From NCBI RefSeq assembly GCF_015832195.1, contig NC_052046.1, forward strand, positions 41,550,473-41,614,472: a DNA stretch of 64,000 nucleotides, given 5' to 3'. A model generated the notes under the pieces. The model saw only the letters and a list, made by a program, of their open reading frames with translations. It had not been told where the DNA came from and did not search any database. Origin of the DNA: Motacilla alba alba. Its lineage: Eukaryota; Chordata; Aves; Passeriformes; Motacillidae. Position 1 is the first letter of the stretch, and every line of letters begins with the position of its first letter. Both the position numbers and the translations under genes were made by a program. This document shows, piece after piece, positions 1 through 15,900 of this stretch.

Positions 1-89
1 ATTTTCAGCAGAGTATTAGGCACAACTTAGAACACTAATGAAAAGGATAAAAACATCTGCAATTTAAGAAAAGAATACTACTTCCCTAC

Positions 90-3316
<3,227 letters not shown>

Positions 3317-3950
3317 CTCCGCGGAGGCAGAAGGGAGACCGGGGGAGATGCGGGGCGCTGAGGGAATATCAGGGGAGCTCAGGGGAGATGAGAGGGTCTA
3401 GGGGTGACGAGGGGGACTGCGCGAAGAAGAGGGTGGTGAGAGGGGGTCTGAGAGGTGAGAGGGGGTCTGAGAGGAGCCGAGGGACACTGAGCGGGATAAG
3501 AAGGGCCGAAGGGGCCTCCAGGCAGCCAAGGGGAGCCGCGGAAAGCTGAGCAGAGCCGCAGGACACGTACAGGAGAGCGACGCGCGTCCGCAGCCAGGCC
3601 CTGCCGTCCCCAACACGTTGACGCCCGCCCTCTTCCGCCTCGGTGCGCCGCCAAAGCATCCCGGCCGCTGCCCGGGCCGCGGAGAGACCGTTCCGGGAAG
3701 GTTCCGTTGTGTTTTCCACTGCGTCCTCAACATCCTCCGAGTGCGGCCATGGAGAGGACGGGCGCCTAGGGAAGACGCCTCACGGAGACATGGCTCGTGC
3801 GGGCGAGGAGCCCCTCGCTCGTGCGTCCGGGCGCAGCCGCCAGGCTCATGGCTCTGCCTGGGTCTGGGTGGCACTTCTGCAGTTAACCGAAGACATTTCA
3901 GTAATCCATGGAAGAACACAGGAGCCTGGTAAAAAGCACTGGATTTTAAC

Positions 3951-6900
3951 ACATAATTGTGCTCATACGCCGGTTAACGAAGGCAGCCATCTATCACCCC
4001 GCCAGCAAAAGCAAGAAGTTTCAGGTATTTTGATGTTAAGTAATCATGTTTTCCAATTACCTAAAATATTTCTGAGTAGTCATGTCACGTCGCCAAGAGT
4101 TTCCATTTCATAAGCGCCACAGTGAGGATTAGTTCAGAGCTAGCTGAGCTAATTGCTGATTGCTCTGCAGAGCAATTAAAACTTTACTGGATAGAGTGGA
4201 AGTATGCCAAGACTGGGCTTCAGCTCTTGAATTACAGGAAAGTTACTGAACATCCGTTTCTAAGGAGTCTCACTCTGCATCCAAGTAACACAATGCATGA
4301 GGAAGAAAACATGTAAACAGTAGTAACAATCCTTGAAACAGACTGGGGCAAAACTAACCACTTCCGTACCCTTCAGCTTACCGCATTTATCAGGAGCAGT
4401 GGATAATTATAACAGAAAGAGAGGAGAAATAGCTTTCAGTTAAACCATGACTGGGAAAAAGCAATTATATTTTTTGAAGGGAAGCAGTCTGAAGACAGGA
4501 AAAGAAGAATTCTTTGAAAAGTCAGGATTTGCTTCTTGGAACTGAAATAGTTGTTGTTTGAACAACTCCAATTAGAACATACACCATTTTTTCTTTAGGA
4601 GGGAGAAGTCCAGTCTATAAAACACTGAAAAGAAGTGTCTTATAAGCTAGCACTTTGAATAAAATAAGTGAGATATGAGACTTCTCTTAGAACAGGAGTA
4701 TTTTTTATTCTCAAGACCAAGAATTTCAGTGCTGGACTGGAACACAGGGTATACAGTAATTTTGTAAAACTTTATTGTACAAGTGCTTGAAATCCCACCA
4801 CGATTTTGAAATTAATAAATAACATACTGGACACCTTCATTTACAATTTCAAAGCAATTAAGTGTTTCATTGCCATAAGCATTTGTAGTCACTATGCCGG
4901 CATGAAAGCTGGTCAGGCTATTGTGCAAGACAAAATTTTGGGTATGTTTGTTCATCAGTACTTTATGTGGCCTGAAAAAATGTACAGTTTAGTAAAAAGT
5001 ATGTGAGTCTTGCCACACTTATTTTGATCTAGGATACCCAACTGCTTACAAAGACAAGAAGAAACACAAATACAGTTTAGAAGCTATGATATTTGTAGAA
5101 ACACTAAGAATCTTGAGCATCTCAATTTGTAGATCTGTGCAACCAGGTAAGCATTTTCTAAGAGGAAGACTGAAGTATAAAACTTCTTGTTGTATACACT
5201 CGAGGTTTGAGGACAGGCTGTAATTAAAAGCAAGCCCACTGATGTAAGACAGTATTCCTTGGTGATTAATTTATGTGTTAACTACCTTCTGCAAAAACCC
5301 AGTCACACAGGTAAGACCACACAGCACATTTTTTGCACATACATGCAAAAATGTAGATTAAGAACTGAGCCTAGACGGACTGCACAGAGAGATTGAGGTG
5401 ATAATCATCTAAAACTTCCGTTTTGTCTGGAGTATGCCTTCTGTTCTTTAAGAATATCAAGAGGCCACTTTCCTTGATAGTTCTTATGGTAACTCAGATT
5501 GAAGGATTCTCCCATCACTTTCCTCCTAATTTCTGCCTTGCTCCATGTTGCTTCAACTTCCAGCCATTAATTCTTTCTCTGAGAGATGAACATGTTAGAC
5601 TAATCTTAGACTAACAGTTTTTCTCCAGCATGTCTGTAGCATTGTAGACAAGACCCTTTTCATTTGTCCATTGGTAGGTTAGAGCAAAACCAGTGCACAG
5701 ATTGTACACACCAGAGGTGCTTTAGCAGCCCTGAGGCCTGTAACAGACACAGGACTGAGCAAGTAATTTACTGTAATGGTTGAAACATGTTGCTGCAGCC
5801 TTAGGATGGCCTGTGTACCTTAGGATGGTAGCTTGCTCCTGTTGTGCCCTGCATCAATCCTGTTTCAAATCCAAAATGCAGGCGGAAGGGAGTATTGCTC
5901 TCCCAGCTTCTCTTCCCAATATTTGGAAAATCTACTTGGCCACACCTGTGGCATCTTGTCAGGAAACACAAGAATCCACCATACAGATGTTGCCACTTAA
6001 TCTCCTTATTCCAGGCACAGGTATGCTGTTCCCTTTTCCCAATCCATTTGTTGGAAACTTTGTAGGAAAAGAAGCAGAACGATAAGTTCTCCACAGGCTA
6101 TGCAGACATTGTCTGAGGGACCAGGAGCCATTTTCTCAAAGACTAAAACTCAGACCGTTGTCAAAAGGAGCCTGGAGCTGGATCTATCCTACAGAAAGAA
6201 GACCTATTAAGTATGCAGACTGGGAATCTTTCAAGGAAAACGTCATGTTATTGTTAGCACTTTATGAACACCAGATGATCTTCAAACTTGTGCTAATCTT
6301 CTCCTGTTATGGAGGCAATGCCCAGAACTCTCACTGAGAAAAAAACGAGAAACCTGGGTGTACAGTGAGAGGTCATTTATTTAGATTGTGGAGATTTGGA
6401 CAAGTTCTTCTCTTACAAAGAGCAATTTAACAAGTATTCAGCACAACAAGTATAAAAAATTGGCCTATCTCCTTTATAAGGAAGAGAGGTTTCTCCTTTG
6501 ATATGAATACAAACCAGAACCAGAGAGAAAGGCACTGAAAAGAGAGAGAGAGAGAGAGAACAAGGCATTGCACTGGCTGTCACCTGTTCTCAGAATGATG
6601 AAAATACTGAGGCACCTTCCAGTAGATGAGACTGAAAGCTTTGAAATGAAGAGGTCTCAAATTTTCAAATTCTGTCAGTGTTCCCATGGCATCTTGTGCT
6701 ATTTACTTCATCCACTAAAGCTCCTGGAATTAAATGGCTGACAAAACTGGAATGTCAATTTTACAAGTATGAAGATGGGTGCACGGCCATCAGGATTGCA
6801 GCGTGAATGATAAGGGTTGAAAAACCAGCAGGGCTACAATGGTCAGAGTGAGGTATGTTAATACATTTCCAGCAGTGAAGAGCAGAGGTAGTACTACCAT

Positions 6901-8256
6901 GACCACACTAAACTGGAAATGGCTTTCCTGATGTTGTTCCTTTAAATTAAGGCAGAAGTTAAAACTTTCTTTCAAAGAAGAAATCAAATCACTTACAAAA
7001 ATTTGCAGTAATTGTAATCAGAGCACCTTTTTCAAATAAAATGTCTTTATAAGCAAGAGAGTAATATGGCTACACTGGTGGGTTTTTTTAATATTTAAAA
7101 ACATATTTTAGAACAGACAAATTGCAGTTGTAGAAAACTGTACAAAAGCTATCAATGCTTCTAACAATTATAGTAAGTAAAAAAGGTAAAGTACATAAAG
7201 ATATGAAAAAGGATACAAAGAGAAAATTTACTGGCTTATGAAAATACTTGCACATACAAACCTATTGTCAGCATAATATCCCCAAGAAAATATAAAAATA
7301 TATATAGAATTTATGCAAGCATGCTCTGGAAAGTACATCTTTAATACATTTCATCTGGCCTTAAAGAGGATACTAACAATTTATACTTTGAATGAGAATT
7401 CATTCTGCTCTACTCACTCTCTGAATGCCAAGTTCATTAACAGCTGCTGTATAGACAAGAAGTCCTGTTACTTACTGATGAAGAGTGAAGCCCTTAAACG
7501 CACGTACCCCTAACAGCATGATCCAGAAGGTAGGCAGAGCACACTGACCTACAGCAACACTGATGGGACATTAATATGCCTCATCCGGTACCTCTGTTCC
7601 TTTAAGGCCAAGTATAGATTTGTTGCATCATCTCTGAAGAGTACATTACAAAAACCAAACCCAAGTCCCCCTCCCCTAGCTGGTTAAATAAGAAGCTATT
7701 TTTCCTCTCTTGTTAGGCAAAATTCAAGATGATTTCTGGTGTAATTGACAGCATTTGGAAATACAATACAAAATTTCTTATTAAACTAGCTTCTGAATTG
7801 CCCAAAATATTCAACACAATCAGGCAGTGCATCAAACCCCACACAGAAAGAACAGCTCAGCTCTTTCTGACAGCATTAAGATGTCACATATAAATAAAAT
7901 CCGAAATTGTTAACAGCATTTCTGTGCAAAGTTTCCACAAGGTATGTGAGAACTGCTTTCTCTGGTAGGCTTTGCAAGTTTGCAAATGAAGTATTTTCAA
8001 ATAAAGTATTCATATTTAAGAGGCCAGGATTTGCACTAATGAAAGCGGAATGTTAGCAGCAGTTTCCTAACTTATCTCATAACTTCAATTACAATTGGAT
8101 CTGTATACAAAACCTATCAGTAATGTAAAACATCCAAACATACGACTGTGATTAAGTAATCCCCATAAGTGTACTGCTCAAAGAGTAAATAAATAGATTA
8201 AAATACACATATCAATTTCAAAACCAGAAAATAATATCCATGAAATGAAGGCATTA
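3951..8256. other. Intergenic stretch including the MARVELD2 3' UTR
   Basis: AT-rich sequence between the GTF2H2 CpG island and the MARVELD2 stop codon. Its right part must contain the MARVELD2 3' UTR (minus strand, running left from 8256). I could not place the polyadenylation site confidently: possible minus-strand ATTAAA at 7340-7345 and AATAAA at 6376-6381. I recognise no other exons, and in particular no occludin MARVEL-domain exon. Open frames here are short and resemble nothing known to me. Confidence 0.5.
6541..6559. repeat. (AG)n microsatellite
   Basis: A perfect run of AG dinucleotides, about nine units, in the region downstream of MARVELD2. Confidence 0.85.
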
Positions 8257-11200
8257 CTAAGTTTCTACATTCCAATTCATAATTTTATCATAGTCCTGTA
8301 TTCGTTGTTTTATGTGAGAAAGCTTATTCTTCAGATATTCACAACGCTCCTTTTTCTCCAGAAATGCAGGATCCTGCCAAAAATACAAAAACCTATACAT
8401 TAATATATTAGGCTTTCCGACTCTTCCAAGAATAGTCTATTATCGATTATCTTTTTGACTAAAAGGACAAAATACAAAAGTACGCAAATATTCTCAAAAA
8501 AACACACTCTTTTTCCCTGACCCTTTCTTATTTCCTGTTTCCCCTTCCTTAATGAAAGCCCAGAAGAAAATGTTCTACCTTTATATGGTGTAGTTACTTA
8601 GTAAATAGAGCTGTTTTAAAGTAGAAATGTGCAAATATAAATGGCATCCTACTATGTAATTTAGATTTTACACATGTATTTGTTGTATGTGCAATACATC
8701 CTTCCCCTAAAAGCAATGAAGTTTAACTAACATGGACACAAACTCTGAATTCCATTGAGGAAAAAAAATTGTATTTGTACTGCATATGTTTTTAACGGAA
8801 CACAGATACATATTTGCTGCCTGCACTTAAAAAATTACAAGGAGAAACCTCTTGGATAACACTGAAAATTATTTTTTTAGTGTGTCTAAATTCCATGCCT
8901 CAAAAAATACAGAACTTCTTTTCAAGTGTAAGACTATGTTTTCTGTTTTTATCCATTGGCTGTGTCAGTTAGTGAATATAACTGAACTAATCTTCTGAAT
9001 GCAGAATGCTAAGAGATTAAACATACTCTCAGAAGATGAAAACGCTCAACTCTTGAGTTGTGGTTTGGGGATTTTCCCCATATGTGGCTACTGGAATCAT
9101 TATTCTCAAAAACGTTTGTTGGCGCGAGTGTATGGGTTGTGTCATAACTTTGCTGAAGTTTTAGAAGACAAAATATACAAAACACTATAGGTACCCTGAG
9201 ATACCGAAATCTGCCTAGCATCAGAAATATTAGCTATTTACACTCTCTTTGCTAGTAATTAGATTCAACAGCAATGTAAATTTAAAACACTTACATTTTT
9301 CTTCTTCTTGTATTCTTGCAGAACTTTTGATATCCTTTCCTGTTCCTAATGAGAAACCACAGATTTTTAAACTTTGAGTTTGCCTGATATACGCATGTAA
9401 ATACTACAAAATACTCATCAGAATTCTCATTTGATCTATACTTTGTGATTATAACATTTTAGATGTAAATCTTGTATTTGAGAAATAATGAAAATACATC
9501 AGCTGTGACTCACTAGAACTTAAAAGCTACTAATATGAAACAAAGAAACAAAAACCCCCAGAAAACCAGGTCTATATCTTAATTGGAAAATGGTATCCCT
9601 AAGTAATGCCTCATTAAGAGATGATGTAACATGTGGGGAGACTTTGTCTCACACCAGGTTGTTTGTTGCTTTGTCTCACAGCCAGCATTAGAAGGCATTG
9701 TGCCCTAGCTGAAGACAGTAAAAAACTGCCTAATACCACCTAATACAGATATTTTCCATGAGCCCATTTCACAGGTACTTACATATATGGTTTCAGGATG
9801 ATGTGGAAGGTGTTTCAGCAATGCATCCAGCTCATCAAACTTTTTTAATACAGCATTAACTTCCACAGACAGTTCTTTATACTCAGCAAACTGATCATTG
9901 AATACTGCTTTGTACCGGTCTCTCATTTCATTTGTTTGAATTACTGGGTATTTCCTGGGAAAAAAAAAATTAAGAATTAGTTTTAGAGATACAACTTACT
10001 AACAACATTTAGACTCTTCACTTCGACAGTGTATTTCTGTATTTTTTGCTAATCTCATAACCTGCTGAAATTTGCATGTCTGTAAAGCATTGAAATCAGA
10101 GAATCACAGTATAATTGAGGTTGTAGGAGATGTCTGGAGGTTATCTGATCCGATCTCATGCACAACCAGAGACACTTAGACCAGAACTATGTCCATACAG
10201 CTTTTGATATCTCCTAGCATAGAGACTCAGTCTCTCTGGGAAACCTGTGCCAACCCGCAAAGAAAAAATACTTTCCTAATATTCAGGTGCAACCTCCCCT
10301 GTTTCTATTTGTGCCCATAGCAAATAGTATAAAAAATAATTTATTAATTGTAAAGCCTACCCTTTAAAAGGGAGCATGTTACAAATGCAGCATTAGAAAG
10401 TATAAGAGTAGTCAAATTTCAGGCCCTAAAAAGACAATTTCCCATGTATTTTAGTTTTTTTCCTCTAATATCTATATAGTGGTCTTCTGCTCCTTTGGCA
10501 GTTAGCGTACTTGCTAGATTATGACATTCTCTTTCAACATTTGAGGTTTGTGGGGATTTATTTTTTAAATTGCAACTCCTTATTTATACTTACTGGTCTT
10601 ATGCCACTGATACCTGCCCCAGCCTCTCTGTTTTTTAACACACAATTACGAGTTCCCATAGCATGTGCATGGGAGAGAAACCATTGGAGAAATGCAGAAT
10701 GAAAAACATTACTTTCCACTAAGAGACAGTATCCTCCAGTGAACACCAGTATCCTCCACTAAGTTGGTCCATCAAAATCAAGTCACTTACGCTAAGTAGT
10801 CTGGCATCACTATAGGTTTAGGAATGTGGCCTGCAGGTATATGACCATTAAGTAGCTCTGGTTTTCTTTCCAGTGATTTGAGCTGCCTGTAACTGACTTC
10901 TTCCCTTGGTCTGTCATCACCTTCATACTGTTTTAAAAAAAGAATTTGTTCTTAATGAAATCAGTTTTACATAAACCACAAAATATGCAACTTTAGGGCA
11001 GAGATGCACGTGTTGAGCAGCAGTAGAAGCAAATCACAGATTTGCTTCTTGTATTACAACTCTTATTGTAATTAGAAAATCAGTTTAATGACTTACAGTA
11101 ATGCTTTTCACACAGTATTTTTCCTAAGTTTGTCCTAACAGCCGTACAGATAAATACTTCTGGAGGTTTGGAAAGATTTGTTTGCATGTCTTAAAAAAAC

Positions 11201-14200
11201 AGTGTAAGGAAGTTTCCTTCAGTATTCATTTAATATGTGAATGAACCGGAATCATTCAGTTCTTTGGAGTTCCCTTTTCTCCTTGTTTCCTATTGCACAA
11301 TTCATCCCTTGATCCAGAAATAAAAAACAAAAAAGTGAAATCTTGGAACATAAACAAAAGGATCTTGATCCAGTACTGAATCCACGAAGAAAACAGTGGC
11401 AGGAAATTCACAGTGTCTATCAGGAGACATTTAAGGCTGAAACTAATACATCATAATTTCTCTGGAAAGCCCATACAGTCTTTGCAGTGTATGCAATGAC
11501 ACCATGTGTGGCTGAAACACTAACACTGCTGAGGCTTTAACTGGCAAGGCAGTCTTTGGAGCAGTCTCAGACACCAAGGAAAAAGCTCAACTCACAGGGC
11601 ACCTACTGTGCTTCCACTGGCTCTCCTGCAAATTAAGCACACAGCCAGGAATAACCTCAAACCTATCATGCATCAGACGACCTGGTGTTTTAGTCATGTC
11701 CGCCAAGCTCCGTGATGAATGCTACAGAACTGGTCCTGTCATAGAAAAGGGTAAGAGCACATGGAGAGGCAGCCATTGCATCTGCTATTTTACAATTTTG
11801 TAGATTTTATAACCTAGCCTAACCAGGAGTAAGTTCATTGCAAGCTCATTTTGAATCTTCTGGGCAGGAGACTGCTGTCCAAACTAACTTAAAAAACGAA
11901 ACCTAATCTCTTTGAGGTCAAATAAACAAATAAATTAATTAAAATAGTCACAAGGAAAATAATAATCGTTTAGAATTACCAGTAAACAGAAAAATAGATT
12001 CCTATTTCTTACCTTCTTTTCAGGAAAAGAGGATTGTGTTTTCATCTATCAAAAAAAAAAAAAAAGGAAAGAACTAAGTTTCATTTTCAGCAAAAAATAG
12101 TATGGAAAAGCATAGACTCCTAAAATTTAAACATTTTCAAAATCATACTATACAGAAAATTATACTTATACTTGGTATGATGAAATTTAGCATAAGGAAT
12201 ATTTTCGGATCCACTATTTAAAGACTTGTTTAAGGAAAACACCCACCCAAACTCCAGAACAACAGGATTTCCCAGAGCACAGCTGTAAGGAACAGCTTGC
12301 AGGAAATACTCCATCCACTTCTCAAGCTCCTTTATTATTGTTTCACATTCCAGCCCACGTTAACTCACTAACAACATGCTGAGCCTAATTCATTGCCTGG
12401 AACACACAACAGTGCACTAACAAATAGCTCAACCTGCAGCTGTTTTGTGCAGCATTGTCCAGTCTCTAACCTCTATTATTAAAGTATTCCCTTTAGAAAT
12501 GTTTAGTAAGTGGACTAAAAGAACCTGGATAGTAACAGGCAAGAATGAACACCTTGTGTACAACTCTGGCAATCACCTCACTCTTGCAGGACATACTATC
12601 AGTTAAAAAACTTTTATTGAAGAAATATAATTAGTTTTCAAAAGAAAAGTCTCAATTTTATGCAAGATGTTGAACTGGAAACCAGCGTTAAATAAAAATA
12701 CTGCAAATCAGACTGCAGACACAGAGCAAAGAAAACAAAAAGCAGCTTTAAACTCTATCCTTCTAAAATCCCTTAAATGCAGACCCCTCCTTAATTTAGG
12801 CTTGTGTACGTTTCACATGCATTAATTTTCATGCTATATTAAGTCTTACTCATTTTAAAGAGTCTTTTGGTGATGTTTTCAAATGAAGTAAGTTTTACAC
12901 AAATTACTTTGAACTCTCTCGGTAAGAGTGTCAAATCTCTACTGTTATAGTTTATCATTAACCAGGCAAATACTGAATGCTTCTAGTATGGGCAAGGCCA
13001 ATAGTTAGGCAAAATATTTGACATGAAAAAGATGTGGCTGACTGAAATTTGAGACATCAAAATCTAGCCAAGGCTGTTACTACAAATACTTGCTGATAAC
13101 TATTGTGAGGAAAGCTGAAAAGGCATTAAGAAGTTGCTTGGAGATTTGCTTGCAAAGTAAAAATAAGTATTTCACATTCTTAGGTTTATTCACACTAGCA
13201 CTTGCGCTGAATGCACAGATTTTGAATAAATGCTAGGTGGCTTTAAGCCACCTAACCCTGCTGAACAGATTAACATTGTTCGTTTCTTCCTTTGTTTGGA
13301 AAATACACACCAGGAAGTAGTTCATCAGCTGACTCAAGAAGAGAGCCCAGTATTATGAAGAGAACAGAGCCAGGTCCTTACCCAAGGTGAATTATGAACA
13401 TTAAAAAGAACCAAAAAACAAAACACGTCCAAGACTTTGGATCTGACACCTTAAAAACGCCTTTCCTTTGGCAGTTTCTAATACTGAAAGACTGGTTAAA
13501 ATTCAACCTCAGGGCTGTAGATCTGCTGTAGGGAAGACACTTGATTTGATACCGTCTATGCCACGGTAAGATCTTACAGCTGCTCCGCATCATGTGGTAC
13601 CCGATAGATAGAAAACGATAACTAACGACTTACCTCCTGTTCTATTAATTCCCTGTGCCTCCTGGCCGCTTCGTGCCTCCACAACTTTAGGGAAACCAGC
13701 GCACTGATTAGATAGAGGATCACCGTGACAAACAAGAAGATGATTGCCGCAGTCTGACCGCCCTCCACACGGCAAAAAGCCGCATTTATCGGCGTCTTAA
13801 ACAGCTGGTAATAGCAGAGCCCACCTCGGTTGGTATCGTTTACGTACACTATGGCAGCCGACATGTACAGGATGAACAAGGACACATTGATCCCAAACTC
13901 GGTCAGAGGCCACCAGTTGGAATCGAGGAGGATAGTTCGGTAGTACATGGACATGCCCAGCACGAGCAGCACTATGGTGACGATCCACGCCATTCCCGCC
14001 ACCACCAGGATGAAAGGCGTCTTGGGCCCGCTGTAGGAGTATCCCCCGTAGGCGCTGCCCGCCCCGTACCCGTAGGGCTGCGAGTACCCGAACATGTTGT
14101 ACCACTCGTTGTCCTTGTGTACGTAGGCGGTGACACAGGCGAAGACGGCGGCGCCAAGCAGCAGCTCGGCCACGCCGAGGATCCTGAGCAGCCCTGCCCA

Positions 14201-14713
14201 GGACTTCATGTAGGCGTACCGCTGGTGGTACTCCTCCACCCGCTCGCTGTAGGTCTGCCCAGTGCCGGCGCGGCGCTCCAGAGAGGCCGAGGGGTCTCCG
14301 GAGGGCAGCATGGCCTCGGCCTCCTTCCGAGAGTTGTAGCTGCCGCCCGACCCCCCGAATGGGTCCGTGTAGGAGCCAGGCACCGTCCTGGTTCCCGGTT
14401 GCAGCGGGGCGGGAGAGGCAGGCGGCGAGCACTCGACCCCGTCCGAGATGTACCTGATGTCGGAGGCCGTGCTATCCCAGCTGGAGCCGGGGTGGCGTCT
14501 CCCTTTGAAGAAGTTCTTCCACGAGTCCGGAATGAACCGCCGAACCGGCTTGAGCTCTGCCGGCCCGCTGGGGCCCGGGCTGGCCTCGCCGGGTCCGAAG
14601 GGGGGCTGCAGGGGCAGCGGGGGCGGCGGCAGCGGGGCGGCGGCGGACCCGGGGCTGGTCCCCCGGGGCAGCGGGGACCTGCCGTGTCGCCCGCCCTGCG
14701 AGCTCCGCGACAT
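8257..14713 (-). CDS. MARVELD2: MARVELD2 (tricellulin), complete
   Basis: Tricellulin, a four-pass membrane protein of tricellular tight junctions. Six coding exons on the minus strand: 13634-14713, 12013-12045, 10791-10927, 9783-9954, 9295-9345 and 8257-8373 (TAG at 8257-8259). All have AG/GT borders and continuous phase, giving 529 residues (human about 558). The proline-rich cytosolic N-terminus (1-170) includes the [17 protein letters not shown] block. The MARVEL domain has membrane segments at about 173-195, 233-254, 274-291 and 321-342. The Tyr/Gly-rich first extracellular loop contains [11 protein letters not shown]. The C-terminal occludin/ELL coiled-coil domain spans about 420-529 ([35 protein letters not shown]). 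The linker between MARVEL and ELL is short, using an 11-residue exon ([11 protein letters not shown]). ATG 14713 is the first in-frame start in a CpG island. Nothing is broken. Confidence 0.97.
10095..10325 (-). mobile_element. CR1 LINE 3' fragment in MARVELD2 intron
   Basis: Begins with the reverse complement of the CR1 3' tail ('agaatcacagtataattgag') and runs through the degraded block ending 'aggtgcaacctcccctgtttc', so the element lies on the minus strand. It is between MARVELD2 coding exons 3 and 4 and is more diverged than the copy near 15.1 kb. Confidence 0.75.
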
Positions 14714-15060
14714 GGCCGGCGCTCAGCCCGGCCCCGGGCGTTCCCCGGCGCCCCTCGGCTCACCGACGGGAGGGAACTGCCGCGGGGTCCCAAGGGCAGC
14801 CGGCGCCGGAGAAGGACGAGCCGGGACGAGAGCGCCCACTGGCCCGGCAGCAGTCGCCCAACACCTGCAGAGTCCCGGCGGCCTCACCTGCGGCGGCCCC
14901 ACGGCCTTCGCCCGGGGAGGCGGGAGCTTCCGGCCGGTCGGCCGGGAGTGGCGGGACCGCCCCGGCCAGGAGCGGCGGGAGTTTTCCCGAAATCGTGGAG
15001 CGCCGTCGGTGCGGTGCCGGAGGGGCGCGGCCGGCCCTCGCAGGAGGGCTGGGCGCCGTG
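14000..15060 (-). promoter_or_regulatory. CpG island at the MARVELD2 5' end
   Basis: Very GC- and CpG-rich sequence covers the N-terminal coding part of MARVELD2 and about 350 bases upstream of its ATG, ending abruptly where a CR1 element begins (about 15,070). It probably holds the promoter and 5' UTR, but no start site or TATA box can be assigned. The long plus-strand open frames here are GC-driven shadows of MARVELD2. Confidence 0.65.
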
Positions 15061-15069
15061 ACTCACAGT

Positions 15070-15900
15070 GTGACAGAATGGGTCAGGTTGGAAGGGACCG
15101 CAGAGGGCCATGTGTTCCAACCTGCCTGCTCAGCTGCTCAGGGAGGATCATGCTAGAGCACATCGCGCAGGATCGCGTCCAGACAATTGAATATCTGTAG
15201 TGAAGGAGGCTCCACTATCTGTTCAACGCGTCGTCACTCGCACAGAAAGAAAAGTATTCTTCATATTCAGGTGGAACTTACTTTGCATCAGTTTCTGCCC
15301 ACTGCCTCTTGTCCTATTGCTTGGCACCACTGAGGAGAGCCTGGCTCCATCCTCTTTTTTTTTTAAACTTTTTAAAAAACTTTTTAAACTTTTAAAATTT
15401 CCATTTAGGTACTTACAAATATTGATAAGGTCCTCTCTCAGTCATCTCTTCTCAAGGCTGAACAGGTGCAACTTCCTCAGCCTTTCCTGGTAAGAGAGAT
15501 GCTTCAGTCTCCTCATCATCCTTGTTGCTCTCCCTTTAAGGAGCTTCATGTCTCCTGCACGGGGCACCCCAGAACTGGACACAGCACTCCAGATGTGACC
15601 CTGCCAGCACTGAGTAGAGGGGCAGGATCACCTGCCTCGACCTGCTGGCAATGCTATTCCTAATGCACTGCAGAATCCTGTTGACCCTCTTGGCCACAGG
15701 GGCACTGCTGGCTCATGGACAGCTTGTCCAGCAGCACCCCCAGCTCCTTAGGTCCTTCTCTACAGAGCTGCACTTCAGTCCCAGCCTGAGCTGGTGCTTG
15801 GGCAGCACCTGGCACAGAGCTGGCCCAGTGGCAGGGAAACTCAAGGCACTGAGCAGTCTGTTTGGACAAACAAACACTTCTGCCACCATTTTTCAGGTTC
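15070..15900 (-). mobile_element. CR1 LINE fragment (3' part of ORF2 plus tail)
   Basis: Starts with the reverse complement of the CR1 3' end ('agaatgggtcaggttggaag') and continues through recognisable CR1 blocks: 'ctcttctcaaggctgaacag', 'ccagaactggacacagcact', 'tcctgttgaccctcttggcc' and 'cccagctccttaggtc'. The element is on the minus strand and about 0.8 kb long. It contains an internal T-rich expansion near 15,352-15,395. It has no intact reading frame. It abuts the MARVELD2 CpG island. Confidence 0.9.

Noticed and set aside
3398..4113. Several 100-180-codon frames on both strands near 3.4-4.1 kb
   Set aside because: They overlap each other in the GTF2H2 CpG island, lack domains and have no splice support.
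14117..15061. 314-codon plus-strand open frame near the MARVELD2 start
   Set aside because: It lies in a CpG island opposite the tricellulin N-terminus; the Arg/Gly/Pro-rich product is what GC-rich antisense sequence gives.
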